A model generated the notes under the pieces. The model was not told the origin of the DNA. It searched no databases and worked only from the letters and a program-made list of their open reading frames with translations. This document shows, in pieces, positions 10,941 to 22,131 of a stretch of 64,000 bases of DNA. Positions within the stretch are counted from its first letter, which is position 1, and every line of letters starts with the position of its first letter. The DNA is from Diplodia intermedia (Eukaryota; Ascomycota; Dothideomycetes; Botryosphaeriales; Botryosphaeriaceae), in NCBI GenBank assembly GCA_021495925.1, contig JAKEKT010000004.1, positions 620,001-684,000 of the forward strand, written 5' to 3'. The position numbers were made by a program, and so were the translations under genes.

Positions 10941-12371
10941 TCATATCCGGTCATGTTGGCCAATATCCATGAAAAAGCCCATCTCGCTCCGCGTGAGGCT
11001 CGGTGTTCTTGCCGGCTCCGTGGGCGGCAGAGTCGGTGTGGCCGGCTCATCGCTCCCTGGCCGCGTCCGCTGTTGTGTGACCACCGTGACCACCTTGATG
11101 CCATCGTCACTTCCATTGCTCGAGTGGCTGGATCCCTCGGTGATGACGGCCGTCTTCTCGCAATTTGTCCTCACCGCGTTAAGCTGCCCGTCCCGCCGAG
11201 TCAGCTCCAAGTGCACCGTGTCACACTCGCCGCGCTCCTGATCGTTCAGACTATCAAGCGTGTGGTGGTTCTTTGTCGTTCCCAGTCCGAGCCGGGAGTT
11301 CCATGTGCGGCTGCGGTGCCGTGCTGCCGAGCTCTGCGATCGGGTTGATCCGAGAAGACGCGGGAAGAGGCGGTTGACGAAGGCTTTGAAAGTGGGGAGC
11401 GATGCGCAGATGATGGCGGTATTGATTTCCACTGTTGACCACAACGCAGCACCGACGTTGTCGTACGTGACATCGTTCGAGTACGAAATCCTGTAAATGG
11501 ACGAAAGTCGCAGAATCGAAGTAACCGTGGCACTGGATTCAATGTCAGTCCCTGTCTACTGACCCTCGGCCATGAGACGTACAAGGTTCCGAGGGCGAAG
11601 ATGCCCATAAGCGCTATCTTCTGTTTCCGGGGGAGGTTGAGGCTCTTGATGACAGGCATTGGCAGAATGACAAGGACGATGTCAAAGGCAATGTTGGTGG
11701 ATGCGTGCGAGAACCACATGGCGCCAAAGTTGACACAGTGGCCCCCCTTGATCGATTTGTCCCAGAAGTAAGGGATAGGCGAGCAGTCGAAGATACTGAT
11801 GATGACCGTCTCAATGGTAAACATGGTGTTGAGGACCAATACTATGCGGCAAGCCACCTGCATCTTCTTGACGGCAAAGATGCGAAGGTACTGCAATAGA
11901 ATGGAGATCTTCACCAGACCAACGGCACCATTGTAGAAGATGACGCTCACGTAGAAATACTGAGGAAGTGTTAGCGGATGATCAAAGGACAAAAGGCCGG
12001 CTCCACACACCTTGGACACCTCTATCTGGTCGGCTTGTGACACTTGCCAGGTGTGCTTGCCGAGACCGTGGTGCACCTCTGTCAGGGGTCAGTCAAAGGC
12101 GCGGATGGGATGGGGAAGAAGCAGACGAACGCAAAAGCATCATGACCGACATGACAGTGGTAAAACTCTGGTCAAGAGATCAGTCTATGGCCATCATTGA
12201 GAGGTTCGGGGGTTACGGTACCATTGCAGCGATGACGAACCAGTCATCAGGCCCGAAGCTCTTCACGACACAGGTTCGAATGGCGATGCGGGAGCACAGG
12301 ACGATGAAGGCCAGCACTGTCATGGTGACGACGGTGGCGGCGAAGCCGGTGCCATTGGCGGAGGAAGCCAT
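10941..12371 (-). CDS. rhodopsin-domain integral membrane protein (Pth11-type)
   Basis: Plasma-membrane protein of 407 residues with the fungal rhodopsin-like seven-helix fold seen in Pth11-like receptors. The five coding exons are 12222-12371, 12131-12167 (37 nt), 12078-12010+1, 11583-11959 and 10941-11532, with introns of 50-54 nt. Splicing yields the family landmarks FGPDDWFVIAAM after helix 2, VHHGLGKHTWQV, YFYVSVIFYNGAVGLVKISI, FDCSPIPYFWD and an ATVTSILRLSSIY helix. The last is recovered only if the 11533-11582 intron is removed. The ~150-residue C-terminal tail is hydrophilic and Ser/Thr/Pro-rich, presumably cytosolic. The start ATG at 12369-12371 precedes a hydrophobic segment. Ligand and pathway are unknown. 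No neighbour is obviously related. Confidence 0.85.
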
Positions 12372-15300
12372 GACGGGCTGTGGGAGGGTACGCCGTTGGG
12401 TGTGAGAGCCGAACGAGCTTGGAGAGGCCAGAGGGGACTAGCAGACGGATGAGAGGAGGGCGAGGGCGGGTATTATCAACAATTTCACGAATGACATGGC
12501 GAAGCTTAAGCGCAAACGATCCTCGCAGGGGCTCCAGTGTTTTGGAGAGGCCAAGAGAGGCACAGCGGAAATGCTTCGGGCGAGGACGGAGCACAAGGGG
12601 GTCTGCCAATGGCCATAGGCGAGCGTGGATGGCTGCTGGTGGAGGAGGACCTTTTGGTAAGCGACCCCGGGTTCCTGCGCCGGCAGGCTGGGCTCCCTGG
12701 TCAATGTCGAGGCCCAAGCAAGTGGATGCAGGCGTGCGACTCGGGGGCTGGCCGTTTCGCGTTAAGACACGGACCTTTGAACCCCACGATCACTGCTGAC
12801 AGATTATGCTCGGCATAATACAGACCCAGACCCACGCAGATCGGCGTCGATAGTCGCAGGCTGATCGCGCCGCATGGGACGAAGACTGCTGTCTTGGGCC
12901 TTACAACGGCCGGGCTCCTTCTTGATTCCGCTGGCGGGGTGCTCTTTGGGCAAGCATCATGTTGTTGGCCCGGAGGGCTGGGTCTCGCACGAGCGCTGTC
13001 GCCATCGCACACTGCACCGGAAAGGAGACGGGCGGAGGCACAGAGGCCCAGACTGCCAAATAAGTTGACCAGGACTAAGATCGCTTGAGCAGGGATCTTG
13101 CGGTTTTGGATATCCGGGGCAGCTGGTCGACGGGTGGTATGAGGCGTGTTTAGGGCCGGTGCCGGGCGGAAGGCTTGCGCTTGGCTGGCGGTTGCAGTGC
13201 CGGGCCATGTTTCGGAGAGCGCGCCGGTGGTAACTTCTGGCGTGTGTGAGGGCACAAGGGTGAGGGCGTCTCAGGTGCGCAGGCAGCGAGGTGGCGGCGA
13301 TGCTGGCCACGGTTTCCAGGCGTGCTTGGGACGAGAAGGGTGCTGGCGTTGGTAGTGGTGCGGTGTGAAGTGAGCCGGATCGGCAACGGTGGTCTGTGTC
13401 GGGCAGCTGCGTCAGTTCTGGCTTCCCCCGGAGATAACTAAGTTTGCGGCAGCGCTGGCATGACTCTCGTGCTCCAACGTCGCGCCTGCCACCACGCCTC
13501 TCCCCTCTCTCCTCTGCGCTGCGCTGCGCACGCCGTACCCTCAGACATTGCGCATTCTCGCGGCAGCCCTGGCGACCCACTTGCATCTCGCTCGTCTGCG
13601 CAGATCAGCTCGCCTCACCCCTCAGGGCCACGCTGCCACGTGGGTTTGGCATGACGTTGTTGGAGCCTGTGCGCGGTGATTGAAGCCATCGATGATATCT
13701 CGCCGTTGCAGCCCATCAGCCCACACCAGGCCAATGGGTCATTTGTCGGCGCCGCTAGCTTTGCAACGCTCAAGACGACAGCAGCGAAGACGGCATCGGA
13801 CCTGGCGATCGTGCGCCCCCCACAAAAGTCGCGATCCGAAGTCGCCGGCGACCAGTCAGCGGCCACCACAGCCCTAACAACTCCCCTATGCGGGTGAAAT
13901 TGTACCGTCGATCGCCCTGCGCAGCTTCGCCCCCAGCGTCACAGGACCCCCTTTCGGCCAGTAGCAAGCTCTGCGCCCGTTGTGCCATGCGCATAAACCA
14001 CCCTCTCTTCGGATTACCCGAGAGATGGCCGTTCCGCTTTTCGGCCAACCACGCCCCGCCGGCCAACACCTACGACTGGCGGTTGCAAGCTGACGCCGAG
14101 AAGCCAGACGCTGCTCACTGCGCCAGGCAAACAATGCACGTCAGCGTTTCAAGCGATCGATGAGTCTCGGGCCACTGCTTCCGATTGCAGCAAAGGGTCT
14201 CTCGCCAGCTGAAAAATTGCCATCCACGCTCTAGGCTGAACCGGGAAGCTCGACGAGCGCCCCTTAAGCAGCAGCCACGTCTCCATTCTTCCTTCGCGAC
14301 TCTAGCTCGCTATGTACGTAGGTCCCGGCCGAAGCGCAAAAAACATGATGCTATTGGAACCAGTGTTTGAGCGTCTGGTCCAACCCGTCAACTCCAAATC
14401 TCGGCGGCAGCACCTCCCTGAAATGCGCCAGGGGCCTCATTGCTGTTGACTGGATCGGACTCGCCGCCATCGCATTCTTTGCCGCCCATTCGTCATCTTT
14501 CTCTTATTCCTTCCAGCTCTCAGCTGCTGATGCCTTCGGAGGCGCCGTGACACCTTTATCGGTTTCGCACCAGTCGCAAGCGTCGGGGACAGCTCCGCCT
14601 TACGGCGGAGAATTCAATTACCAGGAAATCGGCTGCATATTGACTTCCTCCTCGACTATTGGATGGTGACAGCTCTGCTGTCGGTTTTCTTACGTACTGC
14701 GCGCCTGCTGTGCAGATGAACCGCATTTAACCGTTTGCGCAAAGTCGACGCGAGCAAGCGACTGCAATCCCATCAATCGGAATCAAAGAATAACAGGCGC
14801 TGTCGTCTCTTCGAGCCGGACGCCGCGTCAACATGCTACGTACACATGATTCCAAGTGGTCTTTGATACAGCCAGAGCAGGGATGCCCCTCCAAGGCCCC
14901 TTCGTGCCCTACCAACGGAGTGTCACCGTCCACACCCACAGCGGGAGGAGGGTTCCCTGGTAGCTCAACCTCTCCCGGGCTATGCCTCGCCCACAGCGGG
15001 TACGCTTCCCCCCGCGCCAACCGACGCCACGCTCCAGAGACTCGGCGCTTTTCTACATGCAGGGAACCAGTGCAACCTCAGCCGGGAACCAACACGCCTT
15101 AGCCGTCGCTCCAACTTGACGACCCGTCGAGAGTACGTAGTAGCAACAAATAATGAAACCCCTCCCTGGATCTGCCCCGGTGTACTAGGCTCAGCAGATG
15201 TTAGGTGTCGGCACTGCTTCCCCTTTCACTACGCCCGCGGCGGCTCAGCCAATGGGCGTTCCGGTGGATCTTCATGGCTGCGGGAAGGAAGGAAGTCATT

Positions 15301-16342
15301 GAACGTCTCATCAATTAATATAACGACAGTATGGAATAGAAAGCACACGGTGTGTACGTGCGAAAGTTTCCTTCACAAGGCAGTGCCGCCATCCGACAAC
15401 TGCAGAAACCCCAACTCCCCATCCGACCGTCTGTGCATCTTTGACCCTTCACCTAAGCCATGGCCATGCCCTCCAAAAAGCCATCATCACTAATCACTCC
15501 TTTTCCTGGTCCCAGCAACCACGTGGTGATGGCCTGTGGCATGCATGGCCATTCGCCTCCACCTGATCGACGGAGGGAAAAAAGGGAAAATCTCTTTTGT
15601 ATGTATGTATCTGGCTTTTTCATAATCGATGCACGTAACCCACCCCACCGCACGTTCCGGCATCGCTGCTGCTGCGGTGCACCGTGACGGTGTTCGCGAG
15701 GGCGTCGGCCCACAAGTTTATTTAGCGGCGGTCTGGACGGACGCGCCTGAGGCCCAAGAGCTGGTGGGGCTTGCGTCCGCGCCCCGGCCCGAGGCTAAAG
15801 TTTTTCGCACGAGAGGCATGTTTAAGCGCGATACAGGAAGGGGGTATCGGATGGAAAAGAGATTAGATGGTGGGGACTGTTCGCTGCGGCCTTTGAACAT
15901 TGTGGACTTTGGACTTCCGCGTTCTTTTTCTAGTGACGGTGGTGTAAGCTATGTGATGACGACGACACAGCGGCGACTATTGATTTCGCGGATAAGAAAA
16001 AGCTGACAGGTACTCATAGCGCACAGATCTCCAAGTTGATGATCATGAAAGTTCGGAGCATGAGACCACAATCAGAGTTTGAGCACGGAGGTGGTGTGTA
16101 ATGTTCCATCGACGCATCACAGAACTAAAAGAAGAACGTTCAAACAAGAACGCTAGAGTGGTGATGTATCCGACAACAGTAGTAGTAGCAGCAGCAGCAA
16201 AAGCGTGAGTCCGGCCTCGCCGCGGAACACACTCTCCTACAATCTCAACAATCGGAGAGACAAGGAAGCCTCAACAAACCTCTGCTCAATCAGCAACAGC
16301 CCCCGGAGATCCCACAGCACCGCTTCCCCCAAAAACCACTAC
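12372..16342. other. 4-kb gene-free, GC-rich region
   Basis: I see no supportable gene here. Open frames are frequent on both strands only because the DNA is GC-rich; none has a hydrophobic core, motif or splice-linked continuation. Small repeats are present: a TGTA run near 15598 and an AGT/AGC trinucleotide run at about 16175-16200. Part of it must carry the promoter of the minus-strand rhodopsin-domain gene. Long untranslated or noncoding transcripts cannot be ruled out. Confidence 0.5.
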
Positions 16343-16771
16343 CTACTCCGCCTCCCCCCTCAAATGCGGCCAATTCCTCTTCACCGCCGCAAAATGGTCC
16401 GACGCCGGGCCCGCAAAGATCAACCTCGAACCCGGCGAGGCCTCCCTGGTCAGATTCACCATCCGCTCGAAAACCGCCGTCATGTCCGCGTGCCCGCGCA
16501 GGCCCCAGCCGATGGTGACGCCGTCCCACGGCCTGCCGTCGTGGCCCGCGCGAACGGCCCGCTCGGCCTCGCCCCAGGCGTCCGCGTCGTCCGGCGCGAA
16601 GAAGTGGTTGTCGTGGTGGACGCCCGGGACGTTTTCGAACTCTTGCACGCCCTTGGCGACGGCGGCGCGGACGGCGGCCATGTCGATCTCGTGGCCGAGG
16701 TGCGCGGCGCCCCAGTCCAGGTCGAGCCCGATGGTGAGGATGGAGATTTGCTCTTGTGCGGGCGCGCTCAT
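16343..16771 (-). CDS. small conserved-looking protein of unknown function
   Basis: Single-exon frame of 142 residues with gene-like composition and strong third-position GC. It opens MSAPAQEQISILTIGLDLDW and contains alternating hydrophobic strands and helices, for example DGVTIGWGLRGHADMTAVFE and SRLIFAGPASDHFAAVKR, which suggest a compact alpha/beta domain. I recall similar short fungal hypotheticals with a GWGLRG-like core, but no function. No signal peptide or membrane segment is visible. A (GGCT)n run sits in the presumed 5' leader just upstream. The TAA-type end and the start are both unambiguous within this frame. Confidence 0.6.
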   Translation of the reverse strand: MSAPAQEQISILTIGLDLDWGAAHLGHEIDMAAVRAAVAKGVQEFENVPGVHHDNHFFAPDDADAWGEAERAVRAGHDGRPWDGVTIGWGLRGHADMTAVFERMVNLTREASPGSRLIFAGPASDHFAAVKRNWPHLRGEAE

Positions 16772-16784
16772 GGTTGGTTGTATG

Positions 16785-16821
<37 letters not shown>

Positions 16822-17775
16822 TAGGTGAATGGAGGGGCTGGTTTTCGTGGCTTGTTGCTTCGGGTAGATGTTGGTTCTGCTGTTTTATATAGTCTTTACT
16901 GTTTGTTGTATGTACACAGTCAGCCCGCTGCGTGACGTGGTTCGGATGCTCGGAAGCCGAGGACGAAGGATCCCGTCCACCTTCGTAAGCGTCGGACCTC
17001 GAAGCAATCCAGAACGCGAGGTGATGGTAAGATAAGCTGATCTAGAATCCTGCATACCCAGATTTGTGGGCTTGGCTCGTTGCGGAGAAGTGAACGACGT
17101 CGGGAGTTTAGCGGTAGATGGTGTTGTTTTTACACCTACTACAACAGGCAAAGGATGTTCGAACAAAATGCATTAAGTTGATTCAAAAGCTTTTGGATAC
17201 ATATATTTGAACATACCAGATATGGGTTGCTTGGAAAATGCTCCGGGTTTATCTCGAGTAGGTCCTGCTGGACAGCATTAGCAGAAGTTGTATAAGAGTC
17301 TTTCTGGCATGACGTGGACGTGTGAGCTATTTGCCAGGCGCGCAAGGGGCCGAAGTCGCCACATGCCTGCATGTGAGCTTCGCGGGGAGATGTCGAAAAG
17401 GTACTCTGAAGATGATAGCCAGATATTTTGAATTTTTGGAAGAAATGTCTGTGCGAGCCATGTTGGCTGAAAGGGAAAGAATGGCCGCAACTGAACAGAA
17501 AAGAAAGATAGCGGCACCTGATTCCTTGCTACCCAACAAAGCTGTTCCATAGATGTCAAAACAAGCTAATCCAAGATCTCTGACTAGCTTCCTAATTGGT
17601 TTAAACGATGTTTTACGTACATCATCAAATATTGGAACGATATGGTGGATAGCTGCCAAACAGTCGAAGCGTATTAACTTCAAGAATACTCCAATCGGAA
17701 AAAGTCCCAAACCCACACAAGCCTTTGCAAAACGCCCAAAGACACCAATTAGCGAGAACTGGCTCGTTTCTCCCG
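16772..17775. other. intergenic, AT-richer, with interrupted ORF
   Basis: This kilobase is AT-richer than its surroundings. On the plus strand two frames, 17322-17552 and 17553-17813, are in the same phase and separated only by one TAG. Together they would encode about 160 residues, with the stretches MIARYFEFLEEMSVRAM and SLTSFLIGLNDVLRTSSN. The complementary strand is also open over 17327-17818. I cannot name a family for either. A decayed element or a chance open region are both possible. Confidence 0.35.
16785..16819. repeat. (GGCT)n tetranucleotide repeat
   Basis: About 8.5 perfect GGCT units lie 14-48 bp upstream of the minus-strand ATG at 16771, so they are probably in that gene's promoter or 5' leader (as AGCC on the sense strand). 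Such tracts often vary in length between strains. Confidence 0.9.
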
Positions 17776-19391
17776 CTACACCCAGCCTGGCAAAAGGAGC
17801 CGCCTCGGGGTGAGCCAAAGGTTCTCCATCCTCTTGGAAACGGAGGACCTCGCCTCGGGAGTTAGGTCGTCCTCGGACCTCTCCACGGCGGCCTTTTTCT
17901 CAATCTCGAAAATCTTCCACGACCGCAGCATCCACAAACAGCCCGCGCCCAGAATGAACATGGCGCCCACAAACACCTGGGCAACGAGGTACTTCTGCGT
18001 GCCCTCGCCCAGGCCGATGCCGTTGACCAGCTGCATGGCAATCGGCTCGGCAAACGTCGTCGGCAGCACGAGGGCAAAACACACAACGCCAAACACGCCG
18101 GCCATCTCCCCGATGCCCACCACCTCGGCCAGGACGGGGCTGATGGTGGCCCAGAAGGTGCCGCACACGGTGCCGGCCAGCACGGCAAACACCAGCAACA
18201 AGGCATAGCTGTGGGCGGGGATCCACAGGGCGAGGCACAGCACCGCGCACAGGGCCGTCGTCAGCATGGCCATGTTGATGCGGCCGAGGCGGTCGCTGTA
18301 GAAGCCGACGACGGGCCTGCCGATGCCGAGGCCGAGGTTGAGCAGCGCGTTGGCCACGGCGCCCTGCGCGTCCGAGAGGCCGATGGTGGAGGCGAAGTTG
18401 GGCAGCGAGTAGTAGATGGTGATGTACCCGAGCTCCGTCACCACGCCCCAGAGCACGATGAGCAGCACCTCGACCCGCCCGAAGTCGCGCAGGTCGAAGT
18501 TGCGCATCACGCCCGTCAGCTGCTTCTTGCCCGCGCGCCGCTGGCGCGGCGTCACGGCCTTGGGCCGCGCCAGCACCGCCGCGGGCACGCGGTCGCGCAG
18601 CAGCAGCGACGACGCCGTGTTGACGACGACGCTGCACAGCGCGAGCACGCGGTACGTCCACGCCACGCCGAGCCGCGCGATCGCGTGCCCGGCGCCCAGG
18701 CTGTACGCCAGCCCGCCGAGGCCGGCGCCCGACGAGGCCAGCCCGAGCGCGAGGCTGCGCCGCGTCGAGAACCACGGCGGCAGCACGGCGGTGGCGGTGA
18801 TGTACAGGAAGCCCATGCCCCAGCCGAAGGCCACGCCCTGGCTGAGGAAGAGCTGCCAGATGGCCGTGGCGTAGGCCGACGAGAAGAGCGCGGCGAAGAC
18901 GACGGCCGTGCCCATGAGCAGCGTCGTCGGCGTCCCCAGCTTCTCGCGGCTGGTCACCGCCATGGGCGACACCATGAGCGCCTGCGAGATGGAGAGCCCG
19001 CCGATCAGCGCGTACTCCAGGTGCCCCGCTCCCGGGTACGTCGCGTTCTGGAGGAAGTGGTTGAGGATCACTCCCCACGCCTGCATCACCATGGTCAGTC
19101 GGACTTCGGCATCAGAGGACGGTGTGCGGACGGGCCACTTACGCCGTTGATGCCCCAGGTGTGGGCGTTGATGAGGAAGACACTGATGGTGCAGACCCAG
19201 GCATAGCCTCCATTCGGCGGCACGTCCTCTTGGAGGGCCACGCCGGCCTCCTCGGCTGGCTGCATCGAGGATCCGAACGACTCAGTGCTGGGACCATGCT
19301 GGTGTGCTGTTGCCCGCTGCAGTTCGATGTCGTCGGGGACTATTTCGGACGGAGAAATGGTCGTAGTATGGCCGTCTCCCATGGTTTCCAA
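17776..19391 (-). CDS. MFS transporter, monocarboxylate (MCT) type
   Basis: Membrane carrier of 517 residues with about 12 helices. The hydrophilic N-terminal ~65 residues end in PPNGGYAWVCTISVFLINA, the typical start of fungal MCT-like carriers, and are joined to WGVILNHFL by removing a 62-nt intron (19081-19142, GTAAGT donor, phase 0). The central loop holds GKKQLTGVMRNFDLRDF, and the second half has the RPVVGFYSDRLGR loop between helices 8 and 9, a form of the MFS signature. The family imports or exports small organic acids or steroids; the substrate here is not readable. It is the downstream member of a minus-strand trio with a LaeA-like methyltransferase and a TRI12-like carrier. An alternative start at Met4 (19382) is possible. 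Confidence 0.87.
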
Positions 19392-19991
19392 CGTGCAGCA
19401 ATGTTGATCAAGGAAAGCAATGGAGGATCATCGAGGAACGCAAGATCCCGGGTATTTATACATTTGTCGACGCTGGCAAGGAGAAGACGTGAGATGCGGA
19501 GGTCATGGCAAGAAGTCTTCGCATCTCCACAGGGTTACCGGAAATGGAGAAGCAATCCGCAACAACGAAAAGGACCGAAGAAGGTTTTGTCGCTACACAT
19601 ACCGCTCATTGGACCATCCGGATGGTATTACATGTGAATGTCTTCCGACTTGAACCTAGCGCTCCGCCCTTTGTATTACTCGCTTATGACGAAAGCCGTA
19701 CGGTGGTGCCGCGCTTGTCGAAAGCTTGGCGCATACCTTCTTGCCTCCTCGTATCTCTTTTCCGAATCTTCAAAGAAAAAGGCTGCTGGCGCCGGCCCAC
19801 GAATACTTTCACTCTGGTCTAATGCACGGTAGCCTTGGCGGCATGAGTCACGGGATTACTCAGCAACCGAGGACATGCAGGAGTGCCTGATCCTTGCTGC
19901 ATATTATCAGTTGTCCGGCTTGCGTCCATAGACGACAGAGCTATAAGCCGGTAAGCCAGTGCTCGCAGCAATCGGGCCGAGGACCGACTTA
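19392..19991. other. intergenic between MFS and LaeA-like genes
   Basis: 600 bp that should hold the minus-strand MFS promoter (right of 19391) and the 3' region of the LaeA-like gene. No gene, repeat or recognisable site was found. Confidence 0.5.
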
Positions 19992-21394
19992 CTATGTGTA
20001 GTAGGGGTGCACTTTGCGACTCCTGATGGCAGCCCGGAACCTTGCCACCAGCACCTGCACCTCCTCGTATTTCCACTGGCCGGCCGTCAGTTCTGGAACA
20101 CAGCACGCAAGACAAGAGCGGGGAAAACGGGAGCATACGCCAAGCACATGCGTGCAGAGATACATCGCCCACCCCTCCGCACCCTGGAAGCAATACAGCA
20201 GGTGCCACTTGCCGATCTCCTTCAGCCGGGGGTCGCTGCTCCACGGTCCGATTGGCACCTTGTAGTCGACCTGCTGGACGTCCTCGAACCCGGCGTCGAT
20301 CATGCGCTGTTTCATGTCCTTCCAGATGTCGAGCGTCCGCCCGAACTTGGGGGAGTCGGCCGCGTTGATGAAGAGCGGGCCCCACTCCTTCAAGACGTTG
20401 TCTTCGTACTTGTCGAGCGTGTCGTCGTCGCAGCGCGTGAGGATGGACATTTCCAGCTGCTGGAACCAGCCGCCCGGCTTGAGGGTGCGGAGCACCTGCC
20501 GATAGTACTTGTCCCAGTCGTCGATGCTGCCGTAGAGACAGCGCGTGTGCACGAAGTCGAAGTGGTTCTCCGGGAAGGTCCAGGTTTCGGTGGCGTCGTC
20601 GAGCTCGAACTTGCAGTTGGGGGGCCTTTGATATCGCAGCTCAGTCGTGCACTCCCATCGTGGTAACATTGTTTGGAGTCTTACAGGAGGGAGGGCTGGA
20701 TGGGCGACAAGTCCGTTCCGATGACCTCGGCGCTCGGATATTCATCCGCAAAATCTCTGGGTCGAAGAGTATCAGCACAGAGCGTTGACATTGGCCCGGC
20801 CGCGGCATGCTCACATTGCCCATATTCCGGTGCCGGTGCCGACGTCCAGGACTCTCTGGACTTTCCATTAGATTCACCACGTTGAAGACGGAGAAGGATC
20901 TTGCCTGAGGGTTATCGCCAATTGGTGCAAGCACAAGCTTGTCCCCGAGGACTATCCTGAGCATGTGATGCCTGTGACGGACTGAGCAAGACGTTCTCCT
21001 CCGAAAAGCAGTAGCGCATCAGCTTACCCGATGTCCAATTGGTCGTTCTGGGTGTCGTCGTTGGGTCCCCTGAATGGCAATGGCATGAGCTTGAGCCGCG
21101 GCCTCAGCAATGGACGGTCTGTGTACGTACCAATAGGCGCCCTCTTTCCATTTCTGGTAGCGGCGGCCGTTTTCGAAGCGGTGTCGCCAGATGGTGGAGG
21201 CAATTGAGGTGGTGTCGCTGAGCTCGTCTTCGCCATAGGCCGAGTCGTCTTCGTTTTCATCCTGCGAAAGTCATGGTCGGCACGAGCAGCTAGCGAGAGG
21301 ATTTGGTGTCACCCACGATTGGAATGTTGACGACGGGCTCGTTTGACGGAGCAAAGTCCGGCGAAGCCGAGATGGGGCGGGGAGGCGAGGACAT
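19992..21394 (-). CDS. LaeA-like SAM-dependent methyltransferase
   Basis: Predicted 333-residue class I methyltransferase of the LaeA/UMTA group, whose members influence secondary metabolism or methylate small molecules. Eight exons are needed: 21317-21394, 21131-21261, 21028-21069 (42 nt), 20905-20971, 20815-20855, 20685-20756, 20139-20625 and 19992-20075. Joined, they give the family order: an acidic N terminus, STIWRHRFENGRRYQKWKEG, YWGPNDD, LDIGHHMLRIVLGDKL, LAPIGDNPQ, then SAM motif VLDVGTGTGIWA, FADEYPSAEVIGTDLSPIQP, PPNCKFELDDA, VLRTLKPGGWFQQLE and a C-terminal RKVHPYYT. The 20856-20904 intron starts with GC instead of GT. Every exon phase is consistent and the stop TAG is at 19992-19994. 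It is flanked by two MFS carriers; no PKS, NRPS or terpene synthase is in the window. Confidence 0.87.
20856..20904 (-). other. GC-AG intron
   Basis: The 49-nt intron of the LaeA-like gene begins CAG/GCAAGA on the minus strand and ends CCAG. Using it joins PIGDNPQ to RVLDVGTGTG in phase 0, exactly the family join. No GT donor nearby keeps both frame and similarity. Confidence 0.8.
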
Positions 21395-22131
21395 GGTGGG
21401 AAAATAAGCTCGTCGGAAACTAGGGAACGTGGCAGCGGATGCTCCCGTGCGTTACCGAACTAATTGTTCGACGAAAGCCAGAGCGCAGGAAAAAAAATGA
21501 AAGAAAGGTTTGCGTGAGGGGAAGGGGGCGGGGGAAAAGCGGCGTGAAGGCGGTGCGAGAGAGGCAGGGGTTGGAACGAGCCCTGTCCCCGCTTCTTCGG
21601 CCTTGTGGCCTCCTTCAACTGTTGGAATGCCGCCGAGCGCGTGGCGCTTCCGAGTCATCTTTCGGCAGGCACTTTGTCCAGCCCTGCAACGTGGCTGGTC
21701 CGGTTGGGCTTGGAATCTGCATGCTGGGTTCCGGTCGTGGTAACTGGTCCACAGAAATCCGACCGTTGATCGGAGCAGGGGCCGTCGACATGGCATTGCG
21801 AGTCATGTCTATATATCATGGGACCACAACCCTCCGCTGCAGCTTGAAAGATTTCACAGGACTATCTACAGATATCATGATGCGGGCGGGCAATTTCTTT
21901 TGTCACCCGCACCCAGACGCTGTGATTTACAACCTTCCTCACGGCGTGTGCCACAAGATTCCATTTTTGATAAACTGGCGCCCTTCTTGTGCGTGGCTCG
22001 ATTTTGAACCGGGTTCTTACTTTAACGACTACCAAGATACCCAACAAGCAATGGAAAATCCCAAGCGGCAATAGCACTGGTGTGCCCCTCGAAATCAGTC
22101 ATCCCAGTCCTCCGCAGGTCTTTGTACCCAA
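21395..22131. other. intergenic with one copy of a dispersed repeat
   Basis: Holds the promoter of the LaeA-like gene and the 3' flank of the TRI12-like gene. The only notable item is a repeat copy at 21874-21910, described separately. Confidence 0.5.
21874..21910 (+). repeat. dispersed repeat copy 1 (TTTTGTCACCCGC)
   Basis: Contains ATCATGATGCGG and, 12 nt further, CAATTTCTTTTGTCACCCGC. A second copy with the same two blocks occurs at 24914-24960 and a shorter one at 52755-52767, all in the same orientation. Copies 1 and 2 bracket the TRI12-like gene as direct repeats. Could be the conserved end of a small transposable element, or a shared regulatory block. Confidence 0.6.

Noticed and set aside
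18211..19206. 331-codon plus-strand frame
   Set aside because: Antisense to the MFS carrier; Arg/Ala/His/Gly-rich low complexity typical of the shadow of a GC-rich gene.
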